Assembly (NCBI GenBank): GCA_036782775.1
Contig: DAIPYJ010000006.1
Coordinates: 12,914 to 76,913 of the forward strand
Length of the DNA: 64,000 nucleotides
Direction of reading: 5' to 3'
Origin: CF-13 sp036782775
GTDB lineage: Bacteria > Chloroflexota > Dormibacteria > CF-121
Below, one piece after another: positions 22,997 through 32,292 of this stretch (positions are counted from its first letter, which is position 1; each line of letters begins with the position of its first letter). The notes beneath the pieces are model-generated. The model saw only the letters and a list, made by a program, of their open reading frames with translations, was not told the DNA's origin and did not search any database. Both the position numbers and the translations under genes were made by a program.

Positions 22997-24148
22997 ATGA
23001 AAGCCCATCGTCCATCGTTCCGGCGCCTGGCCCTGCTTGGCGCGACCGGGTCGATCGGACGCCAGGTCTGCGATCTGGTGGAGCGCCATCCCGAGCGCTT
23101 TGCGCTGCACGCGCTGGTGGGCGGTCATGACACGGCCGCGCTCGACGCCATCGCACGGCGGCACCCGACCGCGCATGCGCTGCTGGCGCAGCCAGGCGAC
23201 GGGCAGGCGACGGCGCGCGCGATCGACGAGGCTGTGTGCGATCCCGATGTCGACCTGGTTGTGGTCGCGGTGGCCGGCAGCGCCGCACTGGGTCCGACAC
23301 TGGCCGCGCTGGAGGCCGGCAAGGACGTCGCGCTGGCGACCAAGGAAGTGCTGGTCATGGCCGGCCCGCTGATCCGCGAGCGAATGCGTCAGCATGGCTC
23401 GCAGGTTTTTCCGATTGACAGCGAGCACAGTGCCATCTGGCAATGCCTGTGGGGCGAGAAATCGAACGCAGTCCGGCGCCTGATCCTGACCGGTTCTGGC
23501 GGCCCGTTTCTGCGCCGGCCGCTTGCCTCGCTCGAGGCAGTGACCATCACGGAGGCTCTTGCCCATCCGCGCTGGAAGATGGGACCGAAGATCACCGTCG
23601 ACTCGGCCACCATGATGAACAAAGGGCTGGAGATCATCGAGGCCCATTTCCTCTTCGATCTGCCCTATGCCGCGATCGACGTCGTGGTGCATCCGGAGAG
23701 CGTGGTGCATTCGATGGTCGAGTTCGTGGACGGCAGTGTCAAAGCCCAGCTCGCTCAGCCGGACATGCATCTGCCGATTGCGATCGCGCTGGGGTTTCCG
23801 GACCGGATCCCTGACGTGAGCCCTCCGCCAGATCTGGCGACGCTCGGCCGTCTGACCTTCGAACCGCTCGACCCGGCGCGCTATCCCGCGGTCGAACTAG
23901 CCCGCCAGGTGGGTGACCGTGGTGGCACCGCGCCCGCGGTGCTCAATGCGGCCAACGAAGAGGCGGTCGGACTGTTCCTTCAGGGCCAGTGCCGATTCGT
24001 CGACATCGTGCCACTGGTCGAGCGGGTGCTCGAAGCCACGGCCATTTCCGACCAACTCGACCTGGAAAGTCTGCTGGCCGCGGATCGCCAGGCCCGCGCG
24101 CAGCTGCGGGCCGAAGCGGGAGACCGCCGGAGCAAGCTGCCGGCATGA
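22997..24148 (+). CDS. dxr: 1-deoxy-D-xylulose 5-phosphate reductoisomerase
   Basis: First committed enzyme of the MEP isoprenoid pathway, 383 residues. NADPH site LALLGATGSIGRQ is at the N-terminus; the substrate/metal region reads IDSEHSAIWQ, with LTGSGGPF and the MGPKITVDSATMMNKGLE helix after it. ATG 22997 is chosen over GTG 22988, which is part of a palindrome. The 3' end overlaps rseP (ATGA). ispG is two genes downstream, so two MEP steps are co-transcribed. Confidence 0.95.
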   Translation: MKAHRPSFRRLALLGATGSIGRQVCDLVERHPERFALHALVGGHDTAALDAIARRHPTAHALLAQPGDGQATARAIDEAVCDPDVDLVVVAVAGSAALGPTLAALEAGKDVALATKEVLVMAGPLIRERMRQHGSQVFPIDSEHSAIWQCLWGEKSNAVRRLILTGSGGPFLRRPLASLEAVTITEALAHPRWKMGPKITVDSATMMNKGLEIIEAHFLFDLPYAAIDVVVHPESVVHSMVEFVDGSVKAQLAQPDMHLPIAIALGFPDRIPDVSPPPDLATLGRLTFEPLDPARYPAVELARQVGDRGGTAPAVLNAANEEAVGLFLQGQCRFVDIVPLVERVLEATAISDQLDLESLLAADRQARAQLRAEAGDRRSKLPA

Positions 24149-25188
24149 GCCCGGTCCTGCTCGTCCCGCTCGTGGTCTTGATCTTCAGCCTGCTGGTCAT
24201 CGTGCACGAATCAGGCCACTTCATCACCGCCAAGCTCGCCGGGATCAAGGTGGAGCAATTCAGTGTGGGCTTCGGTCCCAAACTGTTCGGCGTCCAGCGC
24301 GCGGAGACGCTCTACGCCGTCCGCGGGATTCCACTGGGTGGATTCGTAAAGCTCGCCGGCATGGACGGCAGCATGGATGCCGGGCCGCGGAGCTTCAACG
24401 CCCACCCACTCTGGCAGCGCTTCATCGTCATCGTCGCCGGCTCCGCCTTCAACCTGATCCTGCCGATCTTCATCTTCAGTGCGGTCTTCATGACGGTCGG
24501 CATCGCCCAGGTGAAGACGCCGATCGAAGTCGGCGCCGTCGACCCGGGCACGCCGGCGGCCGCCGCCGGGCTGCAAAGCGGTGACGTCATCCAGTCGGTG
24601 AACGGCCATGCGATCGTGCAGTTCCAGGACCTGCCGAACACGCTCAATGCTTCGAAGGGCACCCCGGTCACGGTCGCCATCGAGCGCGAAGGTCAGCCGC
24701 TCACCCTGACGATTACGCCCCGCCTCGATTCCTCGACCGGCAGCTATATCCTCGGTTTCCATCCCGCGGCCATCACCTCGAAACCGTCGCCGCCAAAGGC
24801 CGCCTGGCTGGGCATCCAGGAGACGGGGAACTCGATCGTTGGCATCGTCGGCGGCATTTACGAGCTGGCGACCAACAAGAGCCTCGGCGGCTTGCTCGGG
24901 CCCAACGGCCTCGAAGGTCCGGTCGGCATCGTCAAGACGACGGCGAAGGCGGCGCAGGCCGGCCTCCTGTCAGTCGTGGGCGTGGTTGCGCTGCTCAGTC
25001 TGAGCCTGGGCCTCGCCAATATCCTGCCGTTCCCGGCGCTCGATGGCGGGCGCGCCGCTTTCCTGGTGCTCGAACTGGTCCGAGGCCGCCCGGTGGATCC
25101 GGCGCGCGAGCAGGTTGTGCACTACGTGGGTCTCGCACTCTTGTTTGGCTTGGTCGGATTAGTGACATATAACGATGTGCTGAGATGA
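24145..25188 (+). CDS. rseP: Site-2 protease RseP
   Basis: Membrane zinc metalloprotease of 347 residues. The first helix carries HESGH (HExxH); a single PDZ domain spans about residues 120-205 (DPGTPAAAAGLQSGDVIQSV); the last helices carry ANILPFPALDGGRA with the third zinc ligand Asp. It cleaves membrane-bound anti-sigma factors or signal-peptide remnants. It starts by ATGA overlap with dxr. Its own last codons contain the ispG promoter. Confidence 0.94.
   Translation: MSPVLLVPLVVLIFSLLVIVHESGHFITAKLAGIKVEQFSVGFGPKLFGVQRAETLYAVRGIPLGGFVKLAGMDGSMDAGPRSFNAHPLWQRFIVIVAGSAFNLILPIFIFSAVFMTVGIAQVKTPIEVGAVDPGTPAAAAGLQSGDVIQSVNGHAIVQFQDLPNTLNASKGTPVTVAIEREGQPLTLTITPRLDSSTGSYILGFHPAAITSKPSPPKAAWLGIQETGNSIVGIVGGIYELATNKSLGGLLGPNGLEGPVGIVKTTAKAAQAGLLSVVGVVALLSLSLGLANILPFPALDGGRAAFLVLELVRGRPVDPAREQVVHYVGLALLFGLVGLVTYNDVLR
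25145..25173 (+). promoter_or_regulatory. ispG promoter, near-leaderless
   Basis: TTGGCT (25145-25150), 17-base spacer, TATAAC (25168-25173). The ATG of ispG is only 11 bases after the hexamer, so the transcript would have about five untranslated bases. The promoter lies within the last codons of rseP. Confidence 0.5.
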
Positions 25189-26282
25189 GGCCCAGGCGCA
25201 AATCGATTCCTGTGCGTGTCGGCGACGTCGTCATCGGCGGCGCCGCCGAGATCGCCGTCCAGTCAATGACCAAGGCGGATACCCGTGATGTCAGGGCAAC
25301 GCTCAACGAGATCGCGCGCCTCAAAGATGCCAATTGCCGCATCGTTCGCGTCGCCGTTCCGACGCGCGAAGCGGCTCAGGCGATGGTCGACATCAAGAAG
25401 GGCTCGCCCTTGCCGATCATCGCGGACATTCATTACGACGCTCCGCTGGCCCTGGCCGCCCTCGAAGCTGGGGTCGACGGCCTGCGGCTGAATCCCGGAA
25501 ACATCAAGGATCCGGAGAAGGTCAAGGAGATCACGCGCCGGGCCAAGGAGCGGGAGGTTCCGATTCGCATCGGCGTCAACGCCGGATCGCTACCGGGGCG
25601 GCCGAAGGAGGGTGCCGGCGTACGGCCGCCCACCGAGGAAGTGGTCGATGCCATGGTCAAGGCGGCGCTCGGGCATATAGCCATCCTCACGTCCCTCGAT
25701 TTCAACCTGATCAAGGTGTCGATGAAAGCCTCGGACCCGCCGACCATGATCGCGGCCTACCGTGCGATCGCTGACAAGATCCCGTATCCCTTGCACCTCG
25801 GCGTCACCGAGACGGGCCCGCCTCGAACCGGCGCGATCAAGAGCGCCGTCGGCATCGGCGTGCTGCTCGAAGAAGGCATCGGCGACACGATCCGTGTCTC
25901 GCTGGCGGGTGATTCGGTCGAGGAAGTCGAGGTTGGTTACGCCATCATCAATGCGCTCGCGGAGAAGCAGACCGGACCCAACCTGATCGCCTGCCCGATG
26001 TGCGGCCGCCTCGAGATCGACATGCTGCCGATGGTGGCTGAAGTCGAGAAGGCGCTGAAGAAGATCAAGCGGCCGATCAATGTGTCGGTCATGGGTTGTG
26101 TGGTCAACGGCCCCGGCGAAGGCCAGCATGCCGACATCGGCATCGCGGGCGGCAAGGGCAAGGGCATCCTATTCAAGCACGGCAAGATCGTCGGTACCTT
26201 TCCCGAGAAAGAGCTGGTCCCCGCGCTTCTGAAAGAGCTCGACGCGATCGCGGCCGAAGACGCCCAGAAGCTCGCCAGCTAG
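25185..26282 (+). CDS. ispG: 4-hydroxy-3-methylbut-2-en-1-yl diphosphate synthase
   Basis: IspG, 365 residues, reduces MEcPP to HMBPP in the MEP pathway. The TIM-barrel half has VQSMTKADTRDV and LPIIADIHYDAPLALAA. The C-terminal half has the 4Fe-4S cysteines in LIACPMCGRLEID and SVMGCVVNGPGEG. ATG 25185 overlaps the rseP stop. The usual flavodoxin/ferredoxin partner is not encoded nearby. Confidence 0.95.
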   Translation: MRPRRKSIPVRVGDVVIGGAAEIAVQSMTKADTRDVRATLNEIARLKDANCRIVRVAVPTREAAQAMVDIKKGSPLPIIADIHYDAPLALAALEAGVDGLRLNPGNIKDPEKVKEITRRAKEREVPIRIGVNAGSLPGRPKEGAGVRPPTEEVVDAMVKAALGHIAILTSLDFNLIKVSMKASDPPTMIAAYRAIADKIPYPLHLGVTETGPPRTGAIKSAVGIGVLLEEGIGDTIRVSLAGDSVEEVEVGYAIINALAEKQTGPNLIACPMCGRLEIDMLPMVAEVEKALKKIKRPINVSVMGCVVNGPGEGQHADIGIAGGKGKGILFKHGKIVGTFPEKELVPALLKELDAIAAEDAQKLAS

Positions 26283-26366
26283 CCCGGTCTTCAGTCCAGC
26301 GGACGGACTCATGGGCGATCCCTCGTAACTCCTGGCCGAAGCGGGCGTTCTGCAAATCAGAGGCCA

Positions 26367-27539
26367 ATGCATCGACTTGTCGCGGTCGCCATCACCTTCG
26401 CCGTGGTCCTAACGGGCTGCGGTCCCAAGGCGGCGTCGGTGGCCGGAAAGACGCATCCGACTCCCATCTCCAGTCCGTCGCCAACTGCCGAGTGGTTTGG
26501 CGTTGGTCAGCCTCAGTTGGTCGCCCTTTCCGACGGAAACGTCTGGAGCAGCATCGAAGTCGGTAAGAAGGGGTGGTCGAAGGCCTGGCTCTTCAGCAGC
26601 GTGGACGAAGCCAAGACCTGGCATCCGATTAGCGTTCCGGGCCTCGAATCGGTTGGCTATTTCCATCTTTTCGATCGATCACATGCTGTCCTGGTCGATG
26701 AGTCCGGTAGTGCCGTGTACAGCACAGACGACGCCGGTACTCATTGGTCGCGTGGCAGTCTGCCGATTTCGGCCGATGGAACCGTGCCGGCCTCCTTCGT
26801 CGACACGCACGAAGGTTGGGTACTGCTAACCGGCGACGCCCCGACCACGACCCTGTACCACACGCGGGACGCCGGCAAAAGCTGGACTAAAGTCGCGATC
26901 CCCCAAGCATTCGTCTATCCCGGCTCGATCTTTTTTCGGGATGCGCTCCACGGCTGGCTCGGTCATGCTGCCTCCGCGCCCGAGTTGTTCGCCACTAGGG
27001 ATGGCGGCCAGACCTGGACGGCGGTCGAACTATCGTCCCCCCAGGCCTATCCGGGCGTGGTCTCCTTCGTGGACCCGGTTCAGGTCTCCGGAAGCGAGCT
27101 GCTCTTGATGGTGAACGTGACAGAGGGCGGGATGGGGTCAGGCTTTCCTACCTCGACCTACGTCTATTCGTCAGTAGACGATGGAATCGACTGGAGTCAC
27201 AGTGTGCGGCTCACGACGGGTGTGACGGTGGCGACTGGAATGGCTGCGATCGAGGTCCAATCCGCGAACCATTGGGCGGTCGCAATCGGGACGACTTTTC
27301 GAACAACGTTCGACTCTGGGAAGACCTGGACGAGCTATAGCCTTGAGCCAACTCCCGGATTCGTGAACGCCGGCCTGGTTTTCGCAGATGCGCGCGATGG
27401 CTATCTGCTTCTGGGGCGGTCCGCCGACTACGGCGCTTGCTTGCAACACTGTTTCCTGCTGCAGCTGACGAAAGACGGGGGCGCATCCTGGCGCACGGCC
27501 TCCTTCCCTGAAGTCCCCGCCGACCTGGCACCTCCCTAG
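26367..27539 (+). CDS. Lipoprotein with BNR/beta-propeller repeats
   Basis: 390 residues. The N-terminus is a lipoprotein signal peptide with lipobox LTGC ending about residue 20. After a Ser/Pro linker come at least six BNR-type Asp-box motifs: STDDAGTHW, TRDAGKSWTKV, TRDGGQTWTAV, SVDDGIDWSH, TFDSGKTWTSY and TKDGGASWRTA. This predicts a surface-anchored beta-propeller like the sialidase or Ycf48 superfamily. No catalytic function can be assigned. Base usage is less GC-skewed than the flanking housekeeping genes. It interrupts ispG-proS. Confidence 0.75.
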   Translation: MHRLVAVAITFAVVLTGCGPKAASVAGKTHPTPISSPSPTAEWFGVGQPQLVALSDGNVWSSIEVGKKGWSKAWLFSSVDEAKTWHPISVPGLESVGYFHLFDRSHAVLVDESGSAVYSTDDAGTHWSRGSLPISADGTVPASFVDTHEGWVLLTGDAPTTTLYHTRDAGKSWTKVAIPQAFVYPGSIFFRDALHGWLGHAASAPELFATRDGGQTWTAVELSSPQAYPGVVSFVDPVQVSGSELLLMVNVTEGGMGSGFPTSTYVYSSVDDGIDWSHSVRLTTGVTVATGMAAIEVQSANHWAVAIGTTFRTTFDSGKTWTSYSLEPTPGFVNAGLVFADARDGYLLLGRSADYGACLQHCFLLQLTKDGGASWRTASFPEVPADLAPP

Positions 27540-27574
27540 CCGATCCGAAACCGGCAACGTCATTCTTGCATTCG

Positions 27575-27580
27575 TATACT
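27575..27580 (+). promoter_or_regulatory. -10 element for proS, near-leaderless
   Basis: TATACT ends ten bases before ATG 27591 and no Shine-Dalgarno lies between. No convincing -35 was found. Confidence 0.45.
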
Positions 27581-27590
27581 CCGTAGCCAC

Positions 27591-29069
27591 ATGCCTGACG
27601 AGAAGAAGGACAGGGAGAACGGGGACAGGCCCGAAACCGGATTCGTGAAGGAGATTCGAAAGCAATCGGCCGATTTTCCCGGCTGGTACAACGACGTCGT
27701 TCGTAAGGCTCAGCTCGCTGACTACTCGCCAGTACGCGGTTGTATGGTGATCCGACCCTACGGCTACGCCGTCTGGGAGAACATCCGCGACGAGCTCGAC
27801 CGGATGATCAAGGCCACTGGTCACGAGAACTGGTATTTCCCGGCGTTGATCCCGCTCAGCTTCTTGCTCAAGGAACAGGAGCACGTCGAAGGCTTCGAAC
27901 CGGAGTTCGCCATGGTGACGCGCGGTGGCGGGAAAGAGCTCGAAGAACCGCTTGTCTTACGGCCCACCTCCGAGACGATGATCGCGAGCGCCCTTCGCGA
28001 TTACATCCAGTCCTATCGGGATCTACCCGTGCTGACCAACCAGTGGAACAACGTCTTTCGCTGGGAGCTGCGCACCCGCCTCTTCCTGCGGACGCTGGAG
28101 TTCCTCTGGCAGGAAGGGCACACCTTCCACGAAACCGCAGCCGAAGCGGAGGAAGAGGTGGCGCGGATGCTCGAGTGTTATCGGCAGGTCGCCGAGGACT
28201 GGTGCGCCATTCCCGTGCTCGCCGGAAAGAAGTCCGATACCGAAAAGTTCGCCGGCGCGCAGTATTCGACCTCGATCGAAGGCATGATGCTCGATGGCAA
28301 AGCGCTCCAGATGGGAACGTCGCACTACTTCGGTCAAAATTTTTCCCGCGCCTACGAGCTGACGTTTACCGGCCGCAACAACGAGCGCGAGCATCCCTAC
28401 TCGACCAGCTGGGGCATGACCACTCGGATGGTAGGCGCCGTCATCATGGCGCACGGCGATGACTTCGGCCTCCAGCTACCGCCCAGGATTGCGCCGGTGC
28501 AGGTCGTCGTCGTGCCGATCTTTCGCAGTGACGCCGAGCGCGCCCAGGTCACCGCTGCGGTCGACGCGGTCAAGACGGCGCTCGACGACCTCCGTGTCAA
28601 AGTCGATTGGCGGGACGAGCGGCCTGGATTCAAGTTCAACGAATGGGAGTTGAAGGGCGTCCCGCTGCGGGTCGAGATCGGCCCGCGCGATGTTGCCGCG
28701 GGGCAGGTGACCGTGGTACGCCGGCTCGACCGGCAAAAAAAGCCCGTGCCGTTGACCGAACTCGGCCTGACTGTTCCCGCCATGCTGGACCACATTCAGA
28801 CTGCTCTGCTGCAGCGGGCGCTGGACTTCCGCGAGCGACATACGGAGCGCGTGGACTCATTCGATGCTCTCGTGCAGTTCTTCCGCGATCGAGTTGGCTT
28901 CGTCATCGCGCCGTGGTGCGAACGGGCGGAGGACGAGGACAAGGTGAAGGCGGAGACCGGCGGGGCAACGACCCGGGTGATTCTGGTCAAGCCTGCCGGG
29001 ACGGACACGGTCTGCGCCGTTTGCGGCCGGCCCGCCACCGTCGAGGTTGCCTGGGGTAAGGCCTACTAG
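27591..29069 (+). CDS. proS: Prolyl-tRNA synthetase, archaeal/eukaryal-like type
   Basis: 492 residues, the short ProRS without the bacterial INS editing domain. ADYSPVRGCMVIRPYGY, the class II motif 2 region FRWELRTRLFLRTLEFLWQ EGHTFH, SYFGQNFS-type segment MGTSHYFGQNFSRAYELTF and TTRMVGAVIMAHGDD identify it. The C-terminal domain has cysteines near CAVCGRPA, as in type-3 ProRS. This form is found in Deinococcus-Thermus, Mycoplasma and Chloroflexi-like groups. It follows a -10 element with no ribosome-binding site. Confidence 0.95.
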   Translation: MPDEKKDRENGDRPETGFVKEIRKQSADFPGWYNDVVRKAQLADYSPVRGCMVIRPYGYAVWENIRDELDRMIKATGHENWYFPALIPLSFLLKEQEHVEGFEPEFAMVTRGGGKELEEPLVLRPTSETMIASALRDYIQSYRDLPVLTNQWNNVFRWELRTRLFLRTLEFLWQEGHTFHETAAEAEEEVARMLECYRQVAEDWCAIPVLAGKKSDTEKFAGAQYSTSIEGMMLDGKALQMGTSHYFGQNFSRAYELTFTGRNNEREHPYSTSWGMTTRMVGAVIMAHGDDFGLQLPPRIAPVQVVVVPIFRSDAERAQVTAAVDAVKTALDDLRVKVDWRDERPGFKFNEWELKGVPLRVEIGPRDVAAGQVTVVRRLDRQKKPVPLTELGLTVPAMLDHIQTALLQRALDFRERHTERVDSFDALVQFFRDRVGFVIAPWCERAEDEDKVKAETGGATTRVILVKPAGTDTVCAVCGRPATVEVAWGKAY

Positions 29070-29071
29070 GA

Positions 29072-29090
29072 CCCCTCAACCTAAGAGGGG
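29072..29090 (+). terminator. Short hairpin after proS
   Basis: CCCCTC (29072-29077) and GAGGGG (29085-29090) form a perfect GC-rich 6-bp stem with a seven-base loop, two bases after the proS stop and before the rel promoter. It lacks a T tract, so termination efficiency is doubtful. Confidence 0.35.
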
Positions 29091-29105
29091 ACAGCTGTAT
29101 CCCGA

Positions 29106-29154
29106 TTGGGCGCACGGAAGTTCGGGGATAATCTCGCCATACATCACATAGGAA
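29106..29154 (+). promoter_or_regulatory. rel promoter and ribosome binding site
   Basis: TTGGGC (29106-29111), 17-base spacer, TAATCT (29129-29134). Predicted start near 29141 leaves a 20-base leader containing AGGAA (29150-29154) at normal distance from ATG 29161. It contrasts with the leaderless starts nearby. Confidence 0.5.
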
Positions 29155-29160
29155 CCTGAG

Positions 29161-31308
29161 ATGCAATTCGCCGACCTGCTGACGAAAGTCAGCTACCTGC
29201 CGCCGGGTGACGTCGAGGTGTTGTCGCGGGCCTATGACGCGGCGGCCAGCGCCCACCACGACCAGAACCGCCTGTCCGGCGAGAAGTTCATCGAGCACCC
29301 GCTCTCGGTGGCGTCCATCCTCGCCGACCTGCAGTTGGACCGGGACACCCTGGCGGCGGCGATCCTCCACGACACGGTCGAGGACACGCACCTGACCGTT
29401 TCCGACCTGGAGCAAAGCTTCGGAACCACCGTCGGCAAGCTCGTCGCCGGCGTCACCAAGCTGGACAAGATCAGCTTCCGCAGCCAGGAACAGGCGCAGG
29501 CGGAGAACGTTCGCAAGATGCTGGTCGCGATGGCGGAGGACGTGCGCGTCGTCCTCATGAAACTGGCCGACCGGCTCCACAACATGCGCACCGTGAACTT
29601 CCTGCCCGAGAACCGCCGCCGCGCCATGGCGCAGGAGACGCTCGACATCTACGCCCCGCTGGCGCACCGGCTCGGCATGTGGAACATCAAATGGGAACTC
29701 GAGGACCTGTCGTTTGCGCAGCTTCATCCCGATGAGTACCAGGAGATCGTCAAGAAGATCGCCCGCAAGCGCAAAGAGCGTGAGACCTACGTCAACGACA
29801 TCAAGGAGATCCTGGAGCGTGAGCTCGCCGCCGTGGGCATCAAGGCCGAGACCACCGGCCGCCCGAAGCACGTCTACAGCATCGCCAACAAGCTCGCGCT
29901 CGGGAAAGACTTCGACGAGATCTACGACCTCTCCGCGATCCGGGTGCTGACGGACTCGATCAAGGATTGTTACGGCGCGCTCGGGGTCATCCACTCGCTC
30001 TGGAAGCCGATTCCTGGGCGGTTCAAGGACTACATCGCGATGCCGAAGTCAAACGGTTATCAATCGCTGCACACCACGGTGGTCAGCCACACCGGTGAGC
30101 CGATGGAGATCCAGATCAGGACCCACGAGATGCATCGCACCGCGGAATGGGGCGTGGCCGCCCACTGGGCCTACAAGGAGGGAACCGGAAAAGACGAGCG
30201 AAAGATGGACCAGCGCTTTGCCTGGCTGCGACAGCTGATGGATTGGCAGAAGGAAGTGCTGGACGCCGAGAAGTTCGTCGACGCGGTCAAGGTCGACGTC
30301 TTTCGCGATGAGGTCTTCGTGTTCACCCCGCGGGGCGATGTCCTCGCGCTCCCCACCGGTGCCACCGCCGTCGATTTCGCCTACCGCATCCACACCGAGG
30401 TCGGTCACCGCTGCATCGGTGCCAAGGCGAACGGGCGGATGGTTCCCCTCGACTATCCGCTGCAGAACGGCGACATCGTCGAAGTCCTGACCTCGAAGGG
30501 GCCGCACGGGCCCAGCCGTGACTGGCTCGCGTTCGTCAAGACTGCCGGCGCCGCCCAGAAGATTCGCGCCTGGTTCAAGAAGGAGCGCCGCGAGGAAAAC
30601 GTCACCAAGGGCAAGGAGCTGCTCGACAAAGAGTTTCGCCGCATGCAGCAGCGTGCGCTGGCCTCCATCGGCGAAGAGCGGATCCTCGAGCTGGCCAAGG
30701 AGTTTCGCTTCAGCGAGCTCAACGATTTCTACGCCGCGATCGGCTACGGGGATGTCAGCCCGCACTCGGTGCTGCTGAAATACATGGCGGTCAGCCAGCC
30801 AGACGGGAACGGCGAGTTTCCGCTGATCCCCCTCGTTCCACAATTCAAACCAACCGGCGAGATCCGGGTGAAAGGGGAAAGGGGCGTCCTCACCCAGATC
30901 GCCCAATGCTGCAAGCCGGTGCCTGGCGACGCCATCGCCGGCTACATCACGCGCGGCAAGGGCATCACCGTCCACCGCACCACCTGCAAGAACGTGCTGA
31001 ACGTCAGCAACCAGGAACGGCTGGTCGACGTCGATTGGGACACCGGCGGCCGGCAGCTCTATCCGGTTGGGATCAAGATCGAGGCCTGGGATCGCACCGG
31101 GCTCCTTCGCGACATTGCCACGGTGATCGCGGAAAGCAAGATCAATCTCACCGGGGCGGAGGTCCAGGTCTACGACGATAAGACCGCGGTGATCTCGACC
31201 ACCGTCGAGATCAGCAGCCTGACGCAGTTGAGCCGCCTGATGGAACGGCTTGAAACCGTCAAGGACGTCCACACGGTCGCCCGAGAAGGCAACCTGGCGC
31301 ACACCTAG
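29161..31308 (+). CDS. rel: Bifunctional (p)ppGpp synthetase/hydrolase Rel
   Basis: 715 residues. The HD hydrolase domain has HDTVEDTHLTV near residue 69, with LADRLHNMRT following; the synthetase has RPKHVYSIANKL near 237 and the DYIAMPKSNGYQSLHT segment. TGS domain about 384-445, C-terminal ACT domain about 640-715. An intact HDxxED implies active hydrolase, so the protein should both make and remove the stringent-response alarmone. It has its own promoter. Confidence 0.95.
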   Translation: MQFADLLTKVSYLPPGDVEVLSRAYDAAASAHHDQNRLSGEKFIEHPLSVASILADLQLDRDTLAAAILHDTVEDTHLTVSDLEQSFGTTVGKLVAGVTKLDKISFRSQEQAQAENVRKMLVAMAEDVRVVLMKLADRLHNMRTVNFLPENRRRAMAQETLDIYAPLAHRLGMWNIKWELEDLSFAQLHPDEYQEIVKKIARKRKERETYVNDIKEILERELAAVGIKAETTGRPKHVYSIANKLALGKDFDEIYDLSAIRVLTDSIKDCYGALGVIHSLWKPIPGRFKDYIAMPKSNGYQSLHTTVVSHTGEPMEIQIRTHEMHRTAEWGVAAHWAYKEGTGKDERKMDQRFAWLRQLMDWQKEVLDAEKFVDAVKVDVFRDEVFVFTPRGDVLALPTGATAVDFAYRIHTEVGHRCIGAKANGRMVPLDYPLQNGDIVEVLTSKGPHGPSRDWLAFVKTAGAAQKIRAWFKKERREENVTKGKELLDKEFRRMQQRALASIGEERILELAKEFRFSELNDFYAAIGYGDVSPHSVLLKYMAVSQPDGNGEFPLIPLVPQFKPTGEIRVKGERGVLTQIAQCCKPVPGDAIAGYITRGKGITVHRTTCKNVLNVSNQERLVDVDWDTGGRQLYPVGIKIEAWDRTGLLRDIATVIAESKINLTGAEVQVYDDKTAVISTTVEISSLTQLSRLMERLETVKDVHTVAREGNLAHT

Positions 31309-31431
31309 CAGCCTCGCCGCGCCCCGGGACACGCCTGTAAGGGAGATCGTTACCGAGCTGTGACGTCGGCAGCCTGGTGCCGCATGGAGGAAACGGACGC
31401 TGTAACTTCGCATACCTAGCATCGGATTGCG

Positions 31432-32292
31432 ATGGGTGCCCATTCCAGCGGTCGACGCGCGCTCGCCGGCTTCTTTGGTCTGGTGCCGCTCGTCGTCGTC
31501 CTTTTTGGGGCGGTCGCGATGGTTGCCCTCCACCCGGTCGACGGCCTTGCCTGGGTGCAGGTGCCAGACCTTACGGCAGACCTCCGGTTGGATGCCGGGC
31601 TCAGTACGAAGCCCCTGAAAACGACGATCGTCGCGGAAGCGCTGCGCGATCAGGCGCTCGGTGGTGGCGCCCAGGCGTTGGTCGTTCCCCCCGCGCTCGC
31701 CGTCGTGCCGCCGCCCGCGATTGTGGCCGTCAGCCTGCCGCCTGCCGCCCGCCCGGTCGACACGCCGGCGCCGCAACCGACCCCCGCACCGACCCCCGCC
31801 CCCACGCCCGCACCTGCACCCGCACCGGTGACGCCTCCGGCAGCGACACCCGCTCCAGCGCCGCAACCGACCCCCGCACCGACCGCCGCCCCCACGCCCC
31901 AACCGACGCCCGCACCGACGCCGGCTCCCACGGCGAGGCCGACTCCTGCCCCTAGCTTCGCCATCACGTTCGCGGGTGAGCTCGTCTGGAAGACGAACAG
32001 CTCAGGCAATGGGAATGGCAGCAACCGGTGCTCGCAGCTTACCGTGCATGCCTCGGGCGCCTTCACCACGAACGGTGCCGGCGGAGTCGTGTCATACGAG
32101 TGGGTTCGGGTCGACAACACCGGCAATCGAATCGTGATCAGCGAGGCGCCGATTCGGATTGCTGCCGGCGATAGATCCTGGCATTCGGTCGTGAGCGACA
32201 GCTTTACACCGGCGCATAGCGGCTCGGAGCAGCTCGTCTTCCTCAGTCCCACCTATCCAGTCGCTGCGCAGAGCTGGAGCTGCCTTGGCTAG
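31432..32292 (+). CDS. Secreted or membrane-anchored protein with Pro-rich stalk
   Basis: 286 residues. A hydrophobic helix near residues 16-36 would act as signal anchor. From about 105 to 180 the chain is made of PTPAPT/PAPQPTP repeats, a stiff stalk. The last 105 residues form a compact domain with a Cys near NRCSQL and one in SWSCLG, perhaps a disulphide-locked Ig-like beta sandwich. I do not recognise the family. Part of the stalk arose by a 90-base duplication. It overlaps the next gene, a membrane GGDEF sensor. Confidence 0.65.
   Translation: MGAHSSGRRALAGFFGLVPLVVVLFGAVAMVALHPVDGLAWVQVPDLTADLRLDAGLSTKPLKTTIVAEALRDQALGGGAQALVVPPALAVVPPPAIVAVSLPPAARPVDTPAPQPTPAPTPAPTPAPAPAPVTPPAATPAPAPQPTPAPTAAPTPQPTPAPTPAPTARPTPAPSFAITFAGELVWKTNSSGNGNGSNRCSQLTVHASGAFTTNGAGGVVSYEWVRVDNTGNRIVISEAPIRIAAGDRSWHSVVSDSFTPAHSGSEQLVFLSPTYPVAAQSWSCLG
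31768..31899 (+). repeat. 90-bp-offset direct repeat in the Pro-rich stalk
   Basis: 31768-31809 and 31858-31899 are 42-base copies differing at one position (C to G at the PTPAPT/PTAAPT codon). They encode APQPTPAPT units. A tandem duplication by slippage is the simplest origin. Confidence 0.8.

Noticed and set aside
23989..24144. N-terminal extension of rseP
   Set aside because: Lies within dxr and is Arg/Pro-rich noise; RseP family starts at ATG 24145.
26292..26308. AGTCC/GGACT hairpin after ispG as terminator
   Set aside because: Only five base pairs and no T tract.
30049..31902. 617-residue minus-strand open frame opposite rel and the Pro-rich gene
   Set aside because: It mirrors high-GC codon structure of strongly conserved + strand genes and shows no domain; an antisense shadow.
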